Part shown: positions 17,788 through 26,221 of the stretch, piece by piece
Position numbering within the stretch: the stretch's first letter is position 1
Layout of the letters: each line of letters opens with the position of its first letter
From: Sinomonas atrocyanea
Lineage (GTDB): Bacteria; Actinomycetota; Actinomycetes; Actinomycetales; Micrococcaceae
DNA length: 64,000 nucleotides
Direction: 5' to 3'
NCBI RefSeq assembly: GCF_030812675.1
Contig: NZ_JAUSTE010000005.1
Location: 62,001 to 126,000 of the forward strand
Notes under the pieces: generated by a model
The model's database searches: none
What the model was told of the DNA's origin: nothing
The model's input: the letters and a program-made list of their open reading frames with translations, nothing else
Program-made: the position numbers and the translations under genes

Positions 17788-18684
17788 CTATTCCCATGGC
17801 AGGCCGGCACGCGACAGCGTGGTGAAGGTGATCCCCATCCCGATCAGGCGCGGCAGGGCCGCCTCGTAGCCCGGGGCGGTCCCCCTACCCGGGTGGTTCA
17901 TATGGCTGATCACGATGTCGCCGGCGCGCGCCCGGGCGACCTCCGTGGCGACCTGCGCGGGCGAGAAGGTGGCCCCGCCGTCGCCGTTGAGGGAGAAGTT
18001 CACGGGGACGAGGCCGACGGCGCGGACCACATCTGCCGCCACGTCGTCGTAGTAGGCGGTGCCCGGGCGGTACCAGGGCCCGGGCGCGTGGGCGAGTCCC
18101 TCGAGGTGCGCCCTGTTGGACAGGATCTCCTGGTAGACGGCGGCGACGGACGCGGTGCCCGGGATGCCGTAGGCGGCCCGGCCCGTGACCGAGAGCGGCC
18201 GATGGGCCGTGCCGTGGTCCGCGAGCTCGAACAGGGGATCGGCGGCCAGTTCGGCGGCCGCCCCCGGGTTCGCGGCGATCCACCGGGCGTTGAGGAACAG
18301 GGTCGCGGGGACCCCGTGCTTCCTCAGGGTCCCGATGAGCCGGCCGTCGTACCCCGCGCCGCCCGGGCCCCCGCAGGCGTCGAAGGTGAGGGCCACCGAT
18401 CCCACGGCGACGCGGGTCACGACGCCGGGAACCTGGAGTCCCCACGCGGACGGCAGGCGGCCGGCGAACTCGTGCTCGACCTGCTCGAGGCCGGGGCGCG
18501 GCGGCCGCGCTGGGCCGGTGGGTGCCGGGGCTTCCGGCGCCCCGTGGGCCGGCACTGCCCCGGGGCCGGCGGCGATGGCCGCGCCCGCAGCCCTCGCGCC
18601 CGCGGGAAGAGTCGACGTCGGCGCGGCGCAGGCCGCCAGTGCCAGGGCGGGGAGGGCGGTGAGCACACTGCGGCGCGCGAGCAT
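17788..18684 (-). CDS. Lipoprotein polysaccharide deacetylase (CE4/NodB-like)
   Basis: A 298-residue secreted protein. The N-terminus is a lipoprotein signal: a positively charged start, a hydrophobic stretch and the lipobox LAAC (Cys 19), then a Pro/Ala-rich linker to residue ~70. The NodB domain shows TFDACGG, DHGTAHRPLS, a WYRPGTAYYDD motif and VISHMNHP. CE4 enzymes usually read TFDDG; here the second Asp, normally a metal ligand, is replaced by Ala-Cys, a variant that needs explaining if the enzyme is active. The substrate (peptidoglycan or other polysaccharide) is unknown. ATG 18684 has GGAG 5 nt upstream and a TATCCT -10 candidate at 18752-18757. Confidence 0.85.
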   Translation of the reverse strand: MLARRSVLTALPALALAACAAPTSTLPAGARAAGAAIAAGPGAVPAHGAPEAPAPTGPARPPRPGLEQVEHEFAGRLPSAWGLQVPGVVTRVAVGSVALTFDACGGPGGAGYDGRLIGTLRKHGVPATLFLNARWIAANPGAAAELAADPLFELADHGTAHRPLSVTGRAAYGIPGTASVAAVYQEILSNRAHLEGLAHAPGPWYRPGTAYYDDVAADVVRAVGLVPVNFSLNGDGGATFSPAQVATEVARARAGDIVISHMNHPGRGTAPGYEAALPRLIGMGITFTTLSRAGLPWE

Positions 18685-18847
18685 GGACGCTCCAGGGGAG
18701 GAGGAACAAGGGGCGGGCTCGCCCCGGATGGCCCGACGACGTCCCGAGGGGAGGATACCCCCGCAGGGCGGCGCCCGGGTGAACGCGCGGCTGCCGCCCG
18801 GCGTCGGGCGTGCGGTGCACCCCCCGCCGGCCGCCGGAACCCCTCGG

Positions 18848-20164
18848 CTAGAAGTGCGTGAGGCAGTGGGCCGGGCGCTCGACGGCGAGCATTCCGGCGA
18901 GCTCCGCAGCGGCTCCCGGCCGATGGGCCCCGACCTGGATGCGGCCGGCCTCCGCGAGCGTCACCGGGCTCACTCCGCCCACGTAGACCGAGGAGAGCTC
19001 GGCGATGTCCATGACGAGGTCGTCCTGCGCGGGGTCGTCGTCGCCGAGGCGTGCCACCCGGGCTGTGCCCAGGCGGTACCTGCCGTCCGTGAACCCGAGC
19101 GGGTCGTGGATGCGCAGGACGAGGTCGCCGCCGTGCGCGAGCCTGCGGGCGGACAGCGCTGCCTCGACGTCGAGGATCCTCAGCCAGAGCATGTCCCGCA
19201 CCGAGCCGGTCCGCACCACCCGCGGGTCCTCGAGTGCCCATACGAGGGGGTCGTCCACGGGCGCGTCCTCCCAGTCGATCCGCTCGATCAGATCGAGCGA
19301 GCCGAGGAAGTCCCACAGCCCGAGGTACGCCTCCGGCGTCGCGGCGACGAGGTCGCGCAGCGCCATGGTGGGCGGCTCCGTCTCCCAGCCGCGGAAGGCG
19401 TACGCCGCGTAGCCGTCGGGGGTGCCCTGCTCGTCGAGGTGCACCGCGACGCGGACGGCGCGGTCCGGTCCCCCGGTCTCGTCGTCCCACTGGCCTGCCG
19501 CCCGCAGCCGGTAGCGCTCCTGCCGGCCCAGCGAGCCCGGGATGGCGCGGTGGGCTCGGGCGAAGATCTCCGGGGCCAGCTCGAGCATGGCCGACGGCTC
19601 GGCGGCGACGACGCGGCCGCGCACGGGCGCTGCCAGCCGGAACCGCGGTCCCGTCTCCACGCTCACGCTGCGCTCGTGGGTCGCGACGCCGTAGCCGAAG
19701 CGCCGGTAGATGGAGGCCTCGGACGCCGTCAGCGCGGCGACCGGCACGCCGTCGGCCTTCGCCCGGGCGAGATCCTCGGACATGAGGCGGCGGAGGAGTC
19801 CGCGGCGGCGGTGGTCGGTCCGGACCGTGACCGCGGTGACCATGTGCGCGGGGACGAGCACCCCGTGGCCCACGTTGAGGGTCTTGCGGAAGGTGGCGAA
19901 GGTCGCGACGGGCCGGCCCGCGTCCAGTGCCGGGGCCGGGGCGGGCGTCGTCTCGTAGGCCCCGGTGAGCTCGCGGCCGTCGGCCACCGACGACTCGGCG
20001 ATCCGTGCCGTGAGCTCGTCCCGCCCGGGCTTCTGGTAGAAGCCGTAGTGCACGGCCTCGATCCACTGCTCGGTCCCCGCGTAGTCCGACGACGACGCCG
20101 GCTGCGGCCTGAACCGCCGGATCTCGTAGTCGCCGCCGCGCATCGTCCCTGTCTCGGAGCCCAT
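18848..20164 (-). CDS. Eis-like GNAT N-acetyltransferase
   Basis: A 438-residue protein of the Eis (enhanced intracellular survival) type. It has an N-terminal GNAT domain with VTAVTVRTDHRRRGLLRRLM (acetyl-CoA loop), SEASIYRRFGYG carrying the Tyr that serves as general acid in Eis, a second GNAT-like region and an SCP2-like C-terminal domain. It ends in Phe (CLTHF); in Eis the C-terminal Phe carboxylate is the catalytic base, so the active centre appears intact. Known Eis enzymes acetylate amines including aminoglycosides; substrate here is unknown. It lies 101 nt downstream of polA on the same strand across a tandem-repeat tract. Start ATG 20164; ATG at residue 8 is an alternative. Confidence 0.88.
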   Translation of the reverse strand: MGSETGTMRGGDYEIRRFRPQPASSSDYAGTEQWIEAVHYGFYQKPGRDELTARIAESSVADGRELTGAYETTPAPAPALDAGRPVATFATFRKTLNVGHGVLVPAHMVTAVTVRTDHRRRGLLRRLMSEDLARAKADGVPVAALTASEASIYRRFGYGVATHERSVSVETGPRFRLAAPVRGRVVAAEPSAMLELAPEIFARAHRAIPGSLGRQERYRLRAAGQWDDETGGPDRAVRVAVHLDEQGTPDGYAAYAFRGWETEPPTMALRDLVAATPEAYLGLWDFLGSLDLIERIDWEDAPVDDPLVWALEDPRVVRTGSVRDMLWLRILDVEAALSARRLAHGGDLVLRIHDPLGFTDGRYRLGTARVARLGDDDPAQDDLVMDIAELSSVYVGGVSPVTLAEAGRIQVGAHRPGAAAELAGMLAVERPAHCLTHF

Positions 20165-20176
20165 GGCCGGATTCCC

Positions 20177-20270
20177 CCTCGTGTCGGTGCAGCCTCGTGT
20201 CGGTGCAGCCTCGTGTCGGTGCAGCCTCGTGTCAGTGCGGCGCCGGGGTCAGTGCGGCGCCGGAGTCAGT
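20177..20270. repeat. Tandem repeats between polA and the eis-like gene
   Basis: A 16-bp unit (CCTCGTGTCGGTGCAG) is repeated three times exactly (20177-20192, 20193-20208, 20209-20224) and a fourth time with 2 changes. It then passes into a second, ~17-bp unit built on GTCAGTGCGGCGCCGG, present about 2.5 times, the last copy covering the polA stop codon at 20266-20268. The array fills the gap upstream of the acetyltransferase start. Confidence 0.9.
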
Positions 20271-23028
20271 GGCCGGCGTCGTTCCAGGTGCGTCCCACGC
20301 CGATCTGGACGTCGAGCGGGACGCTGAGCTCGGCAGCCGAGCCCATCTCCTGCTCGACGATGCCGCGCACGGCCTCCTCCTCGCCCGGGGCGACCTCGAC
20401 CACGAGCTCGTCGTGGATCTGCAGGAGGAGCCGGGAACCGAGGCCGCTCTCCCGCAGCTGCCCCTCCACGCCGATCATGGCGCGCTTGATGATGTCCGCC
20501 GCCGAGCCCTGGATGGGCGAGTTCAACGCGATCCGCTCGGCGAGCTCGCGGTGCACCCGGTTGGTGCTCGTGAGGTCGGGGAGGTAGCGCCGCCGGCCGA
20601 AGATCGTCTGCGTGTACCCGTCCTGCCTGGCCTGCTCCACCACGCCCCGGAGGTAGTCGCGCACGGCGCCGAAGCGATCGAAGTAGTCCTTCATGAGGGT
20701 CCGGGCCTCGTCCACAGAGATCTCGAGCTGCTTGGACAGCCCGAAGGAGGACAGGCCGTAGGCGAGTCCATAGCTCATGGCCTTGACCTTTGAGCGCATC
20801 TCGCTCGTGACGTCCGCGGGGGCCACGTGGAAGATCCGCGAGCCGACGAAGCGGTGCAGGTCCTCCCCCTGCCGGTACGCGTCGATGAGGCCCTCGTCAC
20901 CCGAGAGGTGGGCCATGATGCGCATCTCGATCTGCGAGTAGTCCGCGGACAGCAGCGACTCGTAGCCCTCCCCGGCGACGAACACGTCGCGGACCCGCCG
21001 GCCTTCCTCGGAGCGGATGGGGATGTTCTGCAGGTTCGGGTTGTTCGAGGACAGGCGGCCGGTCGCGGCGATTGTCTGGGCGTAGGTCGTGTGGATGCGG
21101 CCGTCGGCCGTGACCGCCTTCTTGAGCGTCTCGACCATCTGGCGCAGCTTGCTCGACTCGCGGTGGGCCATGAGCGCCTCGAGGAAGGGGTGCCCGGTCT
21201 TGTCGAGGAGTTCCTTGAGCGAGGCCGCATCCGTCGTGTAGCCGGTCTTGATCTTCTTGGTCTTGGGCAGCTCGAGCTCCTCGAAGAGCACGGTCTGCAG
21301 CTGCTTGGGCGAGCCGAGGTTGACCTGGTGGCCGATCGCCTCGTAGGCCGCCGCGGCCGCCTGCTCGCTCGCCGTCCCGAGCTCCTCGAGCAGGGCGTCG
21401 ATCTGGCGCTGGTCCACGGTGATGCCGGCCCACTCCATGTCGAGCAGCACGCGCGAGAGCGGCAGCTCCATGTCCTGCAGCAGCCCGCTCGCCCCGACCT
21501 CCTCGAGCTTGGGGGCGAGGGCCTCGTGGAGGGCGTGGACGACGGTGGCCTTCCGGGCGAGCGCCGCCGCGGCCGCCTCGGCTCCCTCGAGGTCGAGCGC
21601 GAGCTGTCCGCTCGCGGGCGCCCCGGCGGCGAGCTCGATGCCGAGGTGGTGCTGGGCCAGGTCCCCGAGCGCGTAGGAGCGACGGTCGGGCTCGGCGAGG
21701 TAGCCGGAGATCGAGACGTCGTCCACGACCCCAGCGAGTTCGGCCCCGAGCCCGCGCAGGGCCTTCGCCGTCTCCTTGAACTCGGCGGTCGCCTTCGGCA
21801 CCGAGTCGTCCGCGAGCCAGGCGGTGAGCGGGGCCGGGACCGTGGTCGCGTCGCCGGCGAGCGGGACCACGACGGCGGCGGCCGCCGTCGCGAGCGCGAC
21901 GGCCTCGGCGCGCGGCCGGGGCCCGGCGCCGTCGGTGCGGACCGCGACCGCCACGGGGTGTCCCGCCGCGCCCTCGGCGAGGCCTGCGAGCGCCGCGGCC
22001 AGTTCGCCGTCGTCCGCTGGCACGGTGTGGGCCGGCACGTGGAAGGCGTCCGCGGTCTCCTCCGGGCCCTCCGTGCCGAAGACGTCGTAGACGCGGGCGC
22101 GCAGCGCCTTGAACTCGAGCTCGTCGAAGAGCGCCTCCACGGCCGCGCGCTCGGGACGCGGGTCGGCGAGGTCCTCGAGGGCGAGCGGCAGCTCGAGGTC
22201 GGTCAGGAGCCGGTTGAGCTGGCGGTTGCGCCGCACGGCGTCGATGTTCGCGCGGAGGCTCTCCCCCGCCTTGCCCTTGATCTCGTCGGCGTGCTCGAGC
22301 ACGCCGTCGAGCCCCCCGTACTGGGTGATCCACTTCGCGGCGGTCTTGGGGCCCACGCCGGGGACGCCGGGCAGGTTGTCCGCGGACTCGCCCACGAGCG
22401 CGGCGAGGTCGGGGTAGCGGGCGGGCGGGACGAAGTACTTCTCCTCGATCGCGGCCGCGTCCATGCGCGGGATGTCGCTCACGCCCTTGCGCGGGTAGAG
22501 GACGGCCACGTGATCGTCGACGAGCTGGAAAGTGTCGCGGTCGCCGGAGACGAGCAGGACCTCGAAGCCGGCGGCCGTGCCCTGCGCGGCAAGGGTGGCG
22601 AGGATGTCGTCGGCCTCGTGGCCGGGCAGCTCCATCGTGCGGACGCCGAGGGCCCCCATGACCTTCTTGATGTACTCGATCTGGCCGGCGAACTCCGGCG
22701 GCGTCGCGTTCCGCCCGCCCTTGTACTCGCTGTAGACGGCCTTGCGCTGCGTGGTCTCGTCGCTGACGTCGAACGCGACCGCGACGTGCGTGGGCTCCTG
22801 GTCCCGCACGAGGTTGATGAGCATCGACGTGAAGCCGTGCACGGCGTTCGTGTGCTGGCCTGCGGCGTTGACGAAGCTGTCCGCGGGCAGCGCGAAGAAG
22901 GCGCGGAAGGCCATGGAGTGGCCGTCCAGGACCAGCAGCCGCCCCTGCCGTCCCGCGGGGGCCCCGGCTGCTGACGTCGGGGCGGCCGTGGGTGCAGGAG
23001 GGGCGAGGGTTTTGCTGGTTTCAGTCAC
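20266..23028 (-). CDS. polA: DNA polymerase I
   Basis: DNA polymerase I, for Okazaki-fragment processing and repair synthesis. The 920-residue protein has a 5'-nuclease domain at the N-terminus (LLVLDGHSMAFRAF, HEADDILATLA, GDRDTFQLV), a degenerate 3'-5' exonuclease region without the usual acidic metal ligands, and a family A polymerase domain with motif A (DYSQIEMRI), motif B (RSKVKAMSYGLAYG) and motif C (QIHDELVVEV). Lack of proofreading is usual in actinobacterial PolA. GTG at 23028 was chosen because TAGGCT lies 7 nt before it and the thioesterase starts only 19 nt away on the other strand. The first ~25 residues are a low-complexity Ala/Pro tail. Confidence 0.96.
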   Translation of the reverse strand: MTETSKTLAPPAPTAAPTSAAGAPAGRQGRLLVLDGHSMAFRAFFALPADSFVNAAGQHTNAVHGFTSMLINLVRDQEPTHVAVAFDVSDETTQRKAVYSEYKGGRNATPPEFAGQIEYIKKVMGALGVRTMELPGHEADDILATLAAQGTAAGFEVLLVSGDRDTFQLVDDHVAVLYPRKGVSDIPRMDAAAIEEKYFVPPARYPDLAALVGESADNLPGVPGVGPKTAAKWITQYGGLDGVLEHADEIKGKAGESLRANIDAVRRNRQLNRLLTDLELPLALEDLADPRPERAAVEALFDELEFKALRARVYDVFGTEGPEETADAFHVPAHTVPADDGELAAALAGLAEGAAGHPVAVAVRTDGAGPRPRAEAVALATAAAAVVVPLAGDATTVPAPLTAWLADDSVPKATAEFKETAKALRGLGAELAGVVDDVSISGYLAEPDRRSYALGDLAQHHLGIELAAGAPASGQLALDLEGAEAAAAALARKATVVHALHEALAPKLEEVGASGLLQDMELPLSRVLLDMEWAGITVDQRQIDALLEELGTASEQAAAAAYEAIGHQVNLGSPKQLQTVLFEELELPKTKKIKTGYTTDAASLKELLDKTGHPFLEALMAHRESSKLRQMVETLKKAVTADGRIHTTYAQTIAATGRLSSNNPNLQNIPIRSEEGRRVRDVFVAGEGYESLLSADYSQIEMRIMAHLSGDEGLIDAYRQGEDLHRFVGSRIFHVAPADVTSEMRSKVKAMSYGLAYGLSSFGLSKQLEISVDEARTLMKDYFDRFGAVRDYLRGVVEQARQDGYTQTIFGRRRYLPDLTSTNRVHRELAERIALNSPIQGSAADIIKRAMIGVEGQLRESGLGSRLLLQIHDELVVEVAPGEEEAVRGIVEQEMGSAAELSVPLDVQIGVGRTWNDAGH

Positions 23029-23047
23029 GGGTGCCAGCCTAGTGGGC
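23029..23047. promoter_or_regulatory. 19-bp divergent start region polA / thioesterase
   Basis: Only 19 bp separate the polA GTG (minus) and the thioesterase ATG (plus). A minus-strand TAGGCT occupies 23036-23041; on the plus strand the same bases give CCTAGT/TAGTGG just before the ATG. The two promoters must overlap, with -35 elements inside the neighbouring coding sequences. Confidence 0.45.
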
Positions 23048-23608
23048 ATGCAGGACAATTTCACCGCGATGGAACGGGCCCGGGCGGCCGAGGGCGACCC
23101 CCGCGCAGGGGCCGGATGCGACGGCACAGCCGCGCCCGACGCCGCTGCCGAGCTCGAGGCCGCCGGCATCCCCGAGCGGCTGCGCCCGTGGCTCGCCGCC
23201 CGCGGTGTCGGGGCGCTCGTGGTCAAGATGGGGATCGTGTTCGAGGAGCTCACGGCGGAGCGCGCGGTCGCGACGATGCCGGTCGAGGGCAACACCCAGA
23301 TCGCCGGGATCCTGCACGGCGGGGCCCACGCAGTGCTGGCCGAGACCCTGGGGTCGTTCGCGGCCTCGCTCCACGCGGGCGAGGGCCGTCACGCCGTCGG
23401 GGTCGACCTGAACGCCACCCACCACCGCGCGGCGGCGCGCGGCCGGGTCCGGGGCACGTGCACCGCGCTCCACCTCGGCCGCACCCTCGCGACGCACGAG
23501 ATCGTCATCACCGACGACGACGGCCGCCGCCTGTGCACGGCCCGCATCACGAATCTGCTCCGGGACGATCCCACGGGGCCGGAGGCGCCGGGTCAGGCGC
23601 GCGCGTAG
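23048..23608 (+). CDS. Hotdog-fold thioesterase (PaaI/MenI-like)
   Basis: A 186-residue protein whose C-terminal ~130 residues are a hotdog fold. The motif GILHGGAHAVLAETLGSFAA is the family's active-site helix (HGG...AE), followed by GVDLNATHHRAAARGRVRGTC. PaaI-type enzymes release CoA from aromatic or 1,4-dihydroxy-2-naphthoyl-CoA thioesters; which one is not decidable here. The first ~50 residues are an Ala/Asp-rich extension that many homologues lack, so an internal start is possible, but ATG 23048 fits the divergent layout. The end overlaps the convergent DHFR-like gene by 16 bp. Confidence 0.85.
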   Translation: MQDNFTAMERARAAEGDPRAGAGCDGTAAPDAAAELEAAGIPERLRPWLAARGVGALVVKMGIVFEELTAERAVATMPVEGNTQIAGILHGGAHAVLAETLGSFAASLHAGEGRHAVGVDLNATHHRAAARGRVRGTCTALHLGRTLATHEIVITDDDGRRLCTARITNLLRDDPTGPEAPGQARA

Positions 23609-24132
23609 CGCAGTTCCACGGTCCCGGCCCGTTCGGCGATGCCCTCGAGCCGGAAGCCCGCGGGGATGCCGAGGGGCGTGCCGCCGAAGAGGGGCACTCC
23701 CCCGCCGAGGGCCACGGGGACGATCGTGAGGACGATCCGGTCGATGAGCCCCGCCGCGAGGAACTCGCCGGCGAGGGAGCCCCCGCCGACGACGTAGACG
23801 TCCTTCTCCCCGGCATCCCGGCGGAGCTCGTCCGCGAAGGTGCCGACCTCCCCGCGCACGAGGACCACGTCGGCGCCGTCGTCCGTGCCGAGCTCGTGGT
23901 GGGTGAACACCCAGCAGGGCACGGCGTACGGCCAGGCGCCGGGCTGGTGCGCCCTGATCCACTCGTACGTCTCGCCGCCCATGACGACGCAGCCCACGCC
24001 GGACTCGAACGCCCGGTACGAGTCCCCCAGGCCCTCGACGTCGTTGAACCTCTCGAGCCAGTCGAGCCCGCCGTTGTCCTGGGCGATGTAGCCGTCGAGG
24101 CTGCTTCCCACGAAGTAGACGAAGTCAGACAT
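23593..24132 (-). CDS. Dihydrofolate reductase-like protein (RibD C-terminal domain family)
   Basis: A 179-residue NADPH-binding reductase-fold protein. It shows FVGSSLDGYIAQDNGGLDWL at the N-terminus, VMGGETYEWI, VYVVGGGSLAGEFLAAGLIDRIVLTIVP and GGGVPLFGG, the standard pattern of the RibD_C/dihydrofolate-reductase superfamily proteins found as stand-alone genes in actinobacteria. Whether it reduces folate, a pteridine or a flavin precursor is unknown; true riboflavin RibD is elsewhere in the window. ATG 24132 lies 7 nt after TAGGCT with no Shine-Dalgarno. Confidence 0.88.
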   Translation of the reverse strand: MSDFVYFVGSSLDGYIAQDNGGLDWLERFNDVEGLGDSYRAFESGVGCVVMGGETYEWIRAHQPGAWPYAVPCWVFTHHELGTDDGADVVLVRGEVGTFADELRRDAGEKDVYVVGGGSLAGEFLAAGLIDRIVLTIVPVALGGGVPLFGGTPLGIPAGFRLEGIAERAGTVELRYARA

Positions 24133-24221
24133 GCCGCCCAGCCTAGCCACGGCCCGGCGGCTTTCCCAGAACCCGCCGCGGCGCGTGGACGTGGCCGGCG
24201 GGCGGCGCTAGCGTCGGGACC

Positions 24222-24584
24222 ATGGATGCCGAGAACCCGAACGCCAGCAGCCCGTCCGCCGACCGCGCCCCGCAGGAGGGCGGCTACGGCAGCCCGGCCC
24301 CCGAGGAGGAGGTGCCCCAGGGAGCCCCCGCCGGGGGCGCCGCCCCGCAGGGGTCGGCCACGAACGAGCAGGAGCAGGACACCGCAGTCCGGGACGCCCA
24401 GGATCAGGGCGGCTCCGAGTCCCGCGAGCAGCCGCAGGCGGACCTGGCCGAGCCGGAAGAGGCCCCCTCCACGGACGCCGACCTCGACGAGGGCAATACC
24501 GAGGACCACGGGCACCGGGAGTCGTTCTCCTCGGAGTCGGACGAGGACGGCTCGGGCCTGCCCGAGGGCGGCGAGCACGCCTGA
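24222..24584 (+). CDS. Acidic, disordered protein of unknown function
   Basis: I do not recognise this 120-residue protein. It has almost no hydrophobic residues and is rich in Glu, Asp, Gln, Ser, Gly and Pro (for example PEEEVPQGAPAGG, SSESDEDGSGLPEGG), so it should be strongly acidic and intrinsically disordered, with no signal peptide or membrane segment. Reality is supported by a TAGCGT hexamer 7 nt before the ATG and a very strong hairpin just after the stop. Similar short acidic proteins are common and unnamed in Micrococcaceae. It is divergent from the DHFR-like gene and converges on the Pit unit. Confidence 0.65.
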   Translation: MDAENPNASSPSADRAPQEGGYGSPAPEEEVPQGAPAGGAAPQGSATNEQEQDTAVRDAQDQGGSESREQPQADLAEPEEAPSTDADLDEGNTEDHGHRESFSSESDEDGSGLPEGGEHA

Positions 24585-24590
24585 CTCCGG

Positions 24591-24631
24591 CCGCCGGGCC
24601 CGGGGCGGGCGCGCCGCCCCGGGCCCGGCGG
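24591..24631. terminator. 18-bp GC-only hairpin, convergent terminator
   Basis: 24591-24608 and 24614-24631 are perfectly complementary over 18 bp, made only of G and C, with a 5-nt loop. It lies between two converging units (the acidic protein and the Pit operon) and probably ends both. No T-run on either side. Confidence 0.6.
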
Positions 24632-24645
24632 AGAGGCGGGATGGC

Positions 24646-24870
24646 CTAGTGGAAGTACGGGATGACGAGGTAGACGCCGTACAGCACAGCGGCTCCGGCG
24701 AGCGCGTAGCTCACGCCCGATCCGGTGCGGAGCAGGGCCCGCCGGCGCTGCTGCGCGGGGTCCCGCGCCTCGCTCCCGAGCCGGATGGCGAGGGAGAAGA
24801 ACAGCACGATGCTGCCCGCACCGAGGATGGTCGCGATCGCAACCACGACGAAGGCTCCCCAGTCGATCAC
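24646..24870 (-). CDS. Small membrane protein coupled to Pit transporter
   Basis: A 74-residue protein with two predicted membrane helices: WGAFVVVAIATILGAGSIVLFFSLAI near the N-terminus and VSYALAGAAVLYGVYLVIPYF at the C-terminus, joined by a charged loop (RLGSEARDPAQQRRRA). The GTG start at 24870 overlaps the pit stop codon (GTGA), so the two products are translationally coupled. Small two-helix proteins downstream of pit recur in Micrococcaceae; a helper role for the transporter is inference, no function is established. Confidence 0.8.
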   Translation of the reverse strand: MIDWGAFVVVAIATILGAGSIVLFFSLAIRLGSEARDPAQQRRRALLRTGSGVSYALAGAAVLYGVYLVIPYFH

Positions 24871-26060
24871 CGGGCTTCCCCCTTCTGACGGCGCTTGCGC
24901 TTGCGCGGGAACTCCACGGCGTCTCCCGCCTCCTCGACCTCGACGACGTTGTGGTGGCCCACCCGCTGGCGGTTGTTGAGGTAGAACATCCAGGCGATGG
25001 CGGCGACGCCGACCACGACGACCAGGATCACGCCGGGCGCCCCCAGCCCCATGAGCAGCGCGGCGGCGGCACCGACCACGGCGGCCGCAGGGAGCGTCAG
25101 GACCCAGCCGAGGGCGATCCGGCCCGCGGTGCCCCACTTCACGGAGGTGCCCCTGCGCCCCAGCCCGGACCCGATGACCGCGCCGCTCGTCACCTGCGTG
25201 GTGGACAGCGCGAAGCCGAGGTGCGAGGAGGCCATGATGGCTGCGGCCGTGCTGGACTCGGACGAGAACCCCTGGGCCGGGCGCACCTCGGTCAGGCCGG
25301 TCCCGACCGTCCTGATGATGCGCCAGCCCCCCGCGTAGGTCCCGACGGCGATCGCGGCCGCACAGGCGACGATGACCCAGGCCTGGGGACCCGTCCCCGG
25401 CTTCTGCAGGCCCCCGGAGATCAGGACGAGCGTGAGGATGCCCATCGTCTTCTGGGCGTCGTTGGTGCCGTGCGAGAGGGCGACGAGGCTCGAGGTGAAC
25501 ACCTGCCCGATGCGGAAGCCGCCCCGGCCCTGCCTGAGCTTCTCCCCCGTCTCGCTGTCCCGCCGGGCCGTCACGGCGTAGGCGATGCGGGTGCACAGCC
25601 ACGCCGACGCGCCGGCGATCAGCGGCGCGGCGACGGCCGGGAGGATCACCTTGGCGAACACGGTGCCGAAGTTCACGGAGTACAGCCCGATGCCGACGAC
25701 GGCGGCGCCGATCAGGCCGCCGAAGAGCGCGTGCGACGAGCTCGAGGGCAGTCCGCGCAGCCAGGTGAACATGTTCCACAGCACGGCGCCGATCAGGCCG
25801 GCGAAGATGATCTGCGGGGTGATGTGCACGCCGTCGGCACCCTCGCGGATGAGGCCGCCCGAGATGGTCTTGGCGACCTCGGTGGACAGGAAGGCCCCCA
25901 CGAGGTTCAGCACTGCCGCGAGGGCGACCGCCTTGCGCGGGGTGATCGCCCCGGTGGCGATGGGGGTGGCCATCGCGTTGGCGGTGTCGTGGAAGCCGTT
26001 CGTGAAGTCGAAGAAGAGCGCCAGTACGATGACCAGCACGATCATGGTGGTGATGTCCAC
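24867..26060 (-). CDS. pit: Low-affinity inorganic phosphate transporter, Pit family
   Basis: A 397-residue membrane protein of the PHO4/Pit family, importing metal-phosphate with protons. Both family signatures are present: FDFTNGFHDTANA near the N-terminus and ALSHGTNDAQKTMG in the middle, with about 10 hydrophobic helices. The C-terminus is a basic tail (PRKRKRRQKGEAR). GTG at 26060 is chosen for the GAGGGG site 7 nt upstream; an ATG 5 codons inside is an alternative. A -10-like TAGGAT (26170-26175) just past the tRNA-Leu hairpin could drive it through a ~100-nt leader. Confidence 0.95.
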   Translation of the reverse strand: MDITTMIVLVIVLALFFDFTNGFHDTANAMATPIATGAITPRKAVALAAVLNLVGAFLSTEVAKTISGGLIREGADGVHITPQIIFAGLIGAVLWNMFTWLRGLPSSSSHALFGGLIGAAVVGIGLYSVNFGTVFAKVILPAVAAPLIAGASAWLCTRIAYAVTARRDSETGEKLRQGRGGFRIGQVFTSSLVALSHGTNDAQKTMGILTLVLISGGLQKPGTGPQAWVIVACAAAIAVGTYAGGWRIIRTVGTGLTEVRPAQGFSSESSTAAAIMASSHLGFALSTTQVTSGAVIGSGLGRRGTSVKWGTAGRIALGWVLTLPAAAVVGAAAALLMGLGAPGVILVVVVGVAAIAWMFYLNNRQRVGHHNVVEVEEAGDAVEFPRKRKRRQKGEAR

Positions 26061-26179
26061 CCGTCGTCCCCTCAGGTTGTGGTGAGGCTGATGCGCGACC
26101 CCGGCCACCATCTGTTCATCCGATGTTCGGCGCAGATCTGTTGGCGGGCGGCGGGAATCGCTCCGGACCATCCTATACA

Positions 26180-26216
26180 GCGCCGGGCGCCCCGGCCGTG
26201 CCGGGGCGCCCGGCGC
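26180..26216 (-). terminator. Terminator hairpin after tRNA-Leu
   Basis: 26180-26195 and 26201-26216 pair perfectly over 16 bp with a 5-nt loop, starting 5 nt beyond the 3' end of tRNA-Leu. No clear T-run. Confidence 0.6.
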
Positions 26217-26221
26217 CCGGG

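Noticed and set aside
20177-20270. CRISPR array
   Set aside because: The units are directly adjacent with no spacers, and no cas genes are nearby.
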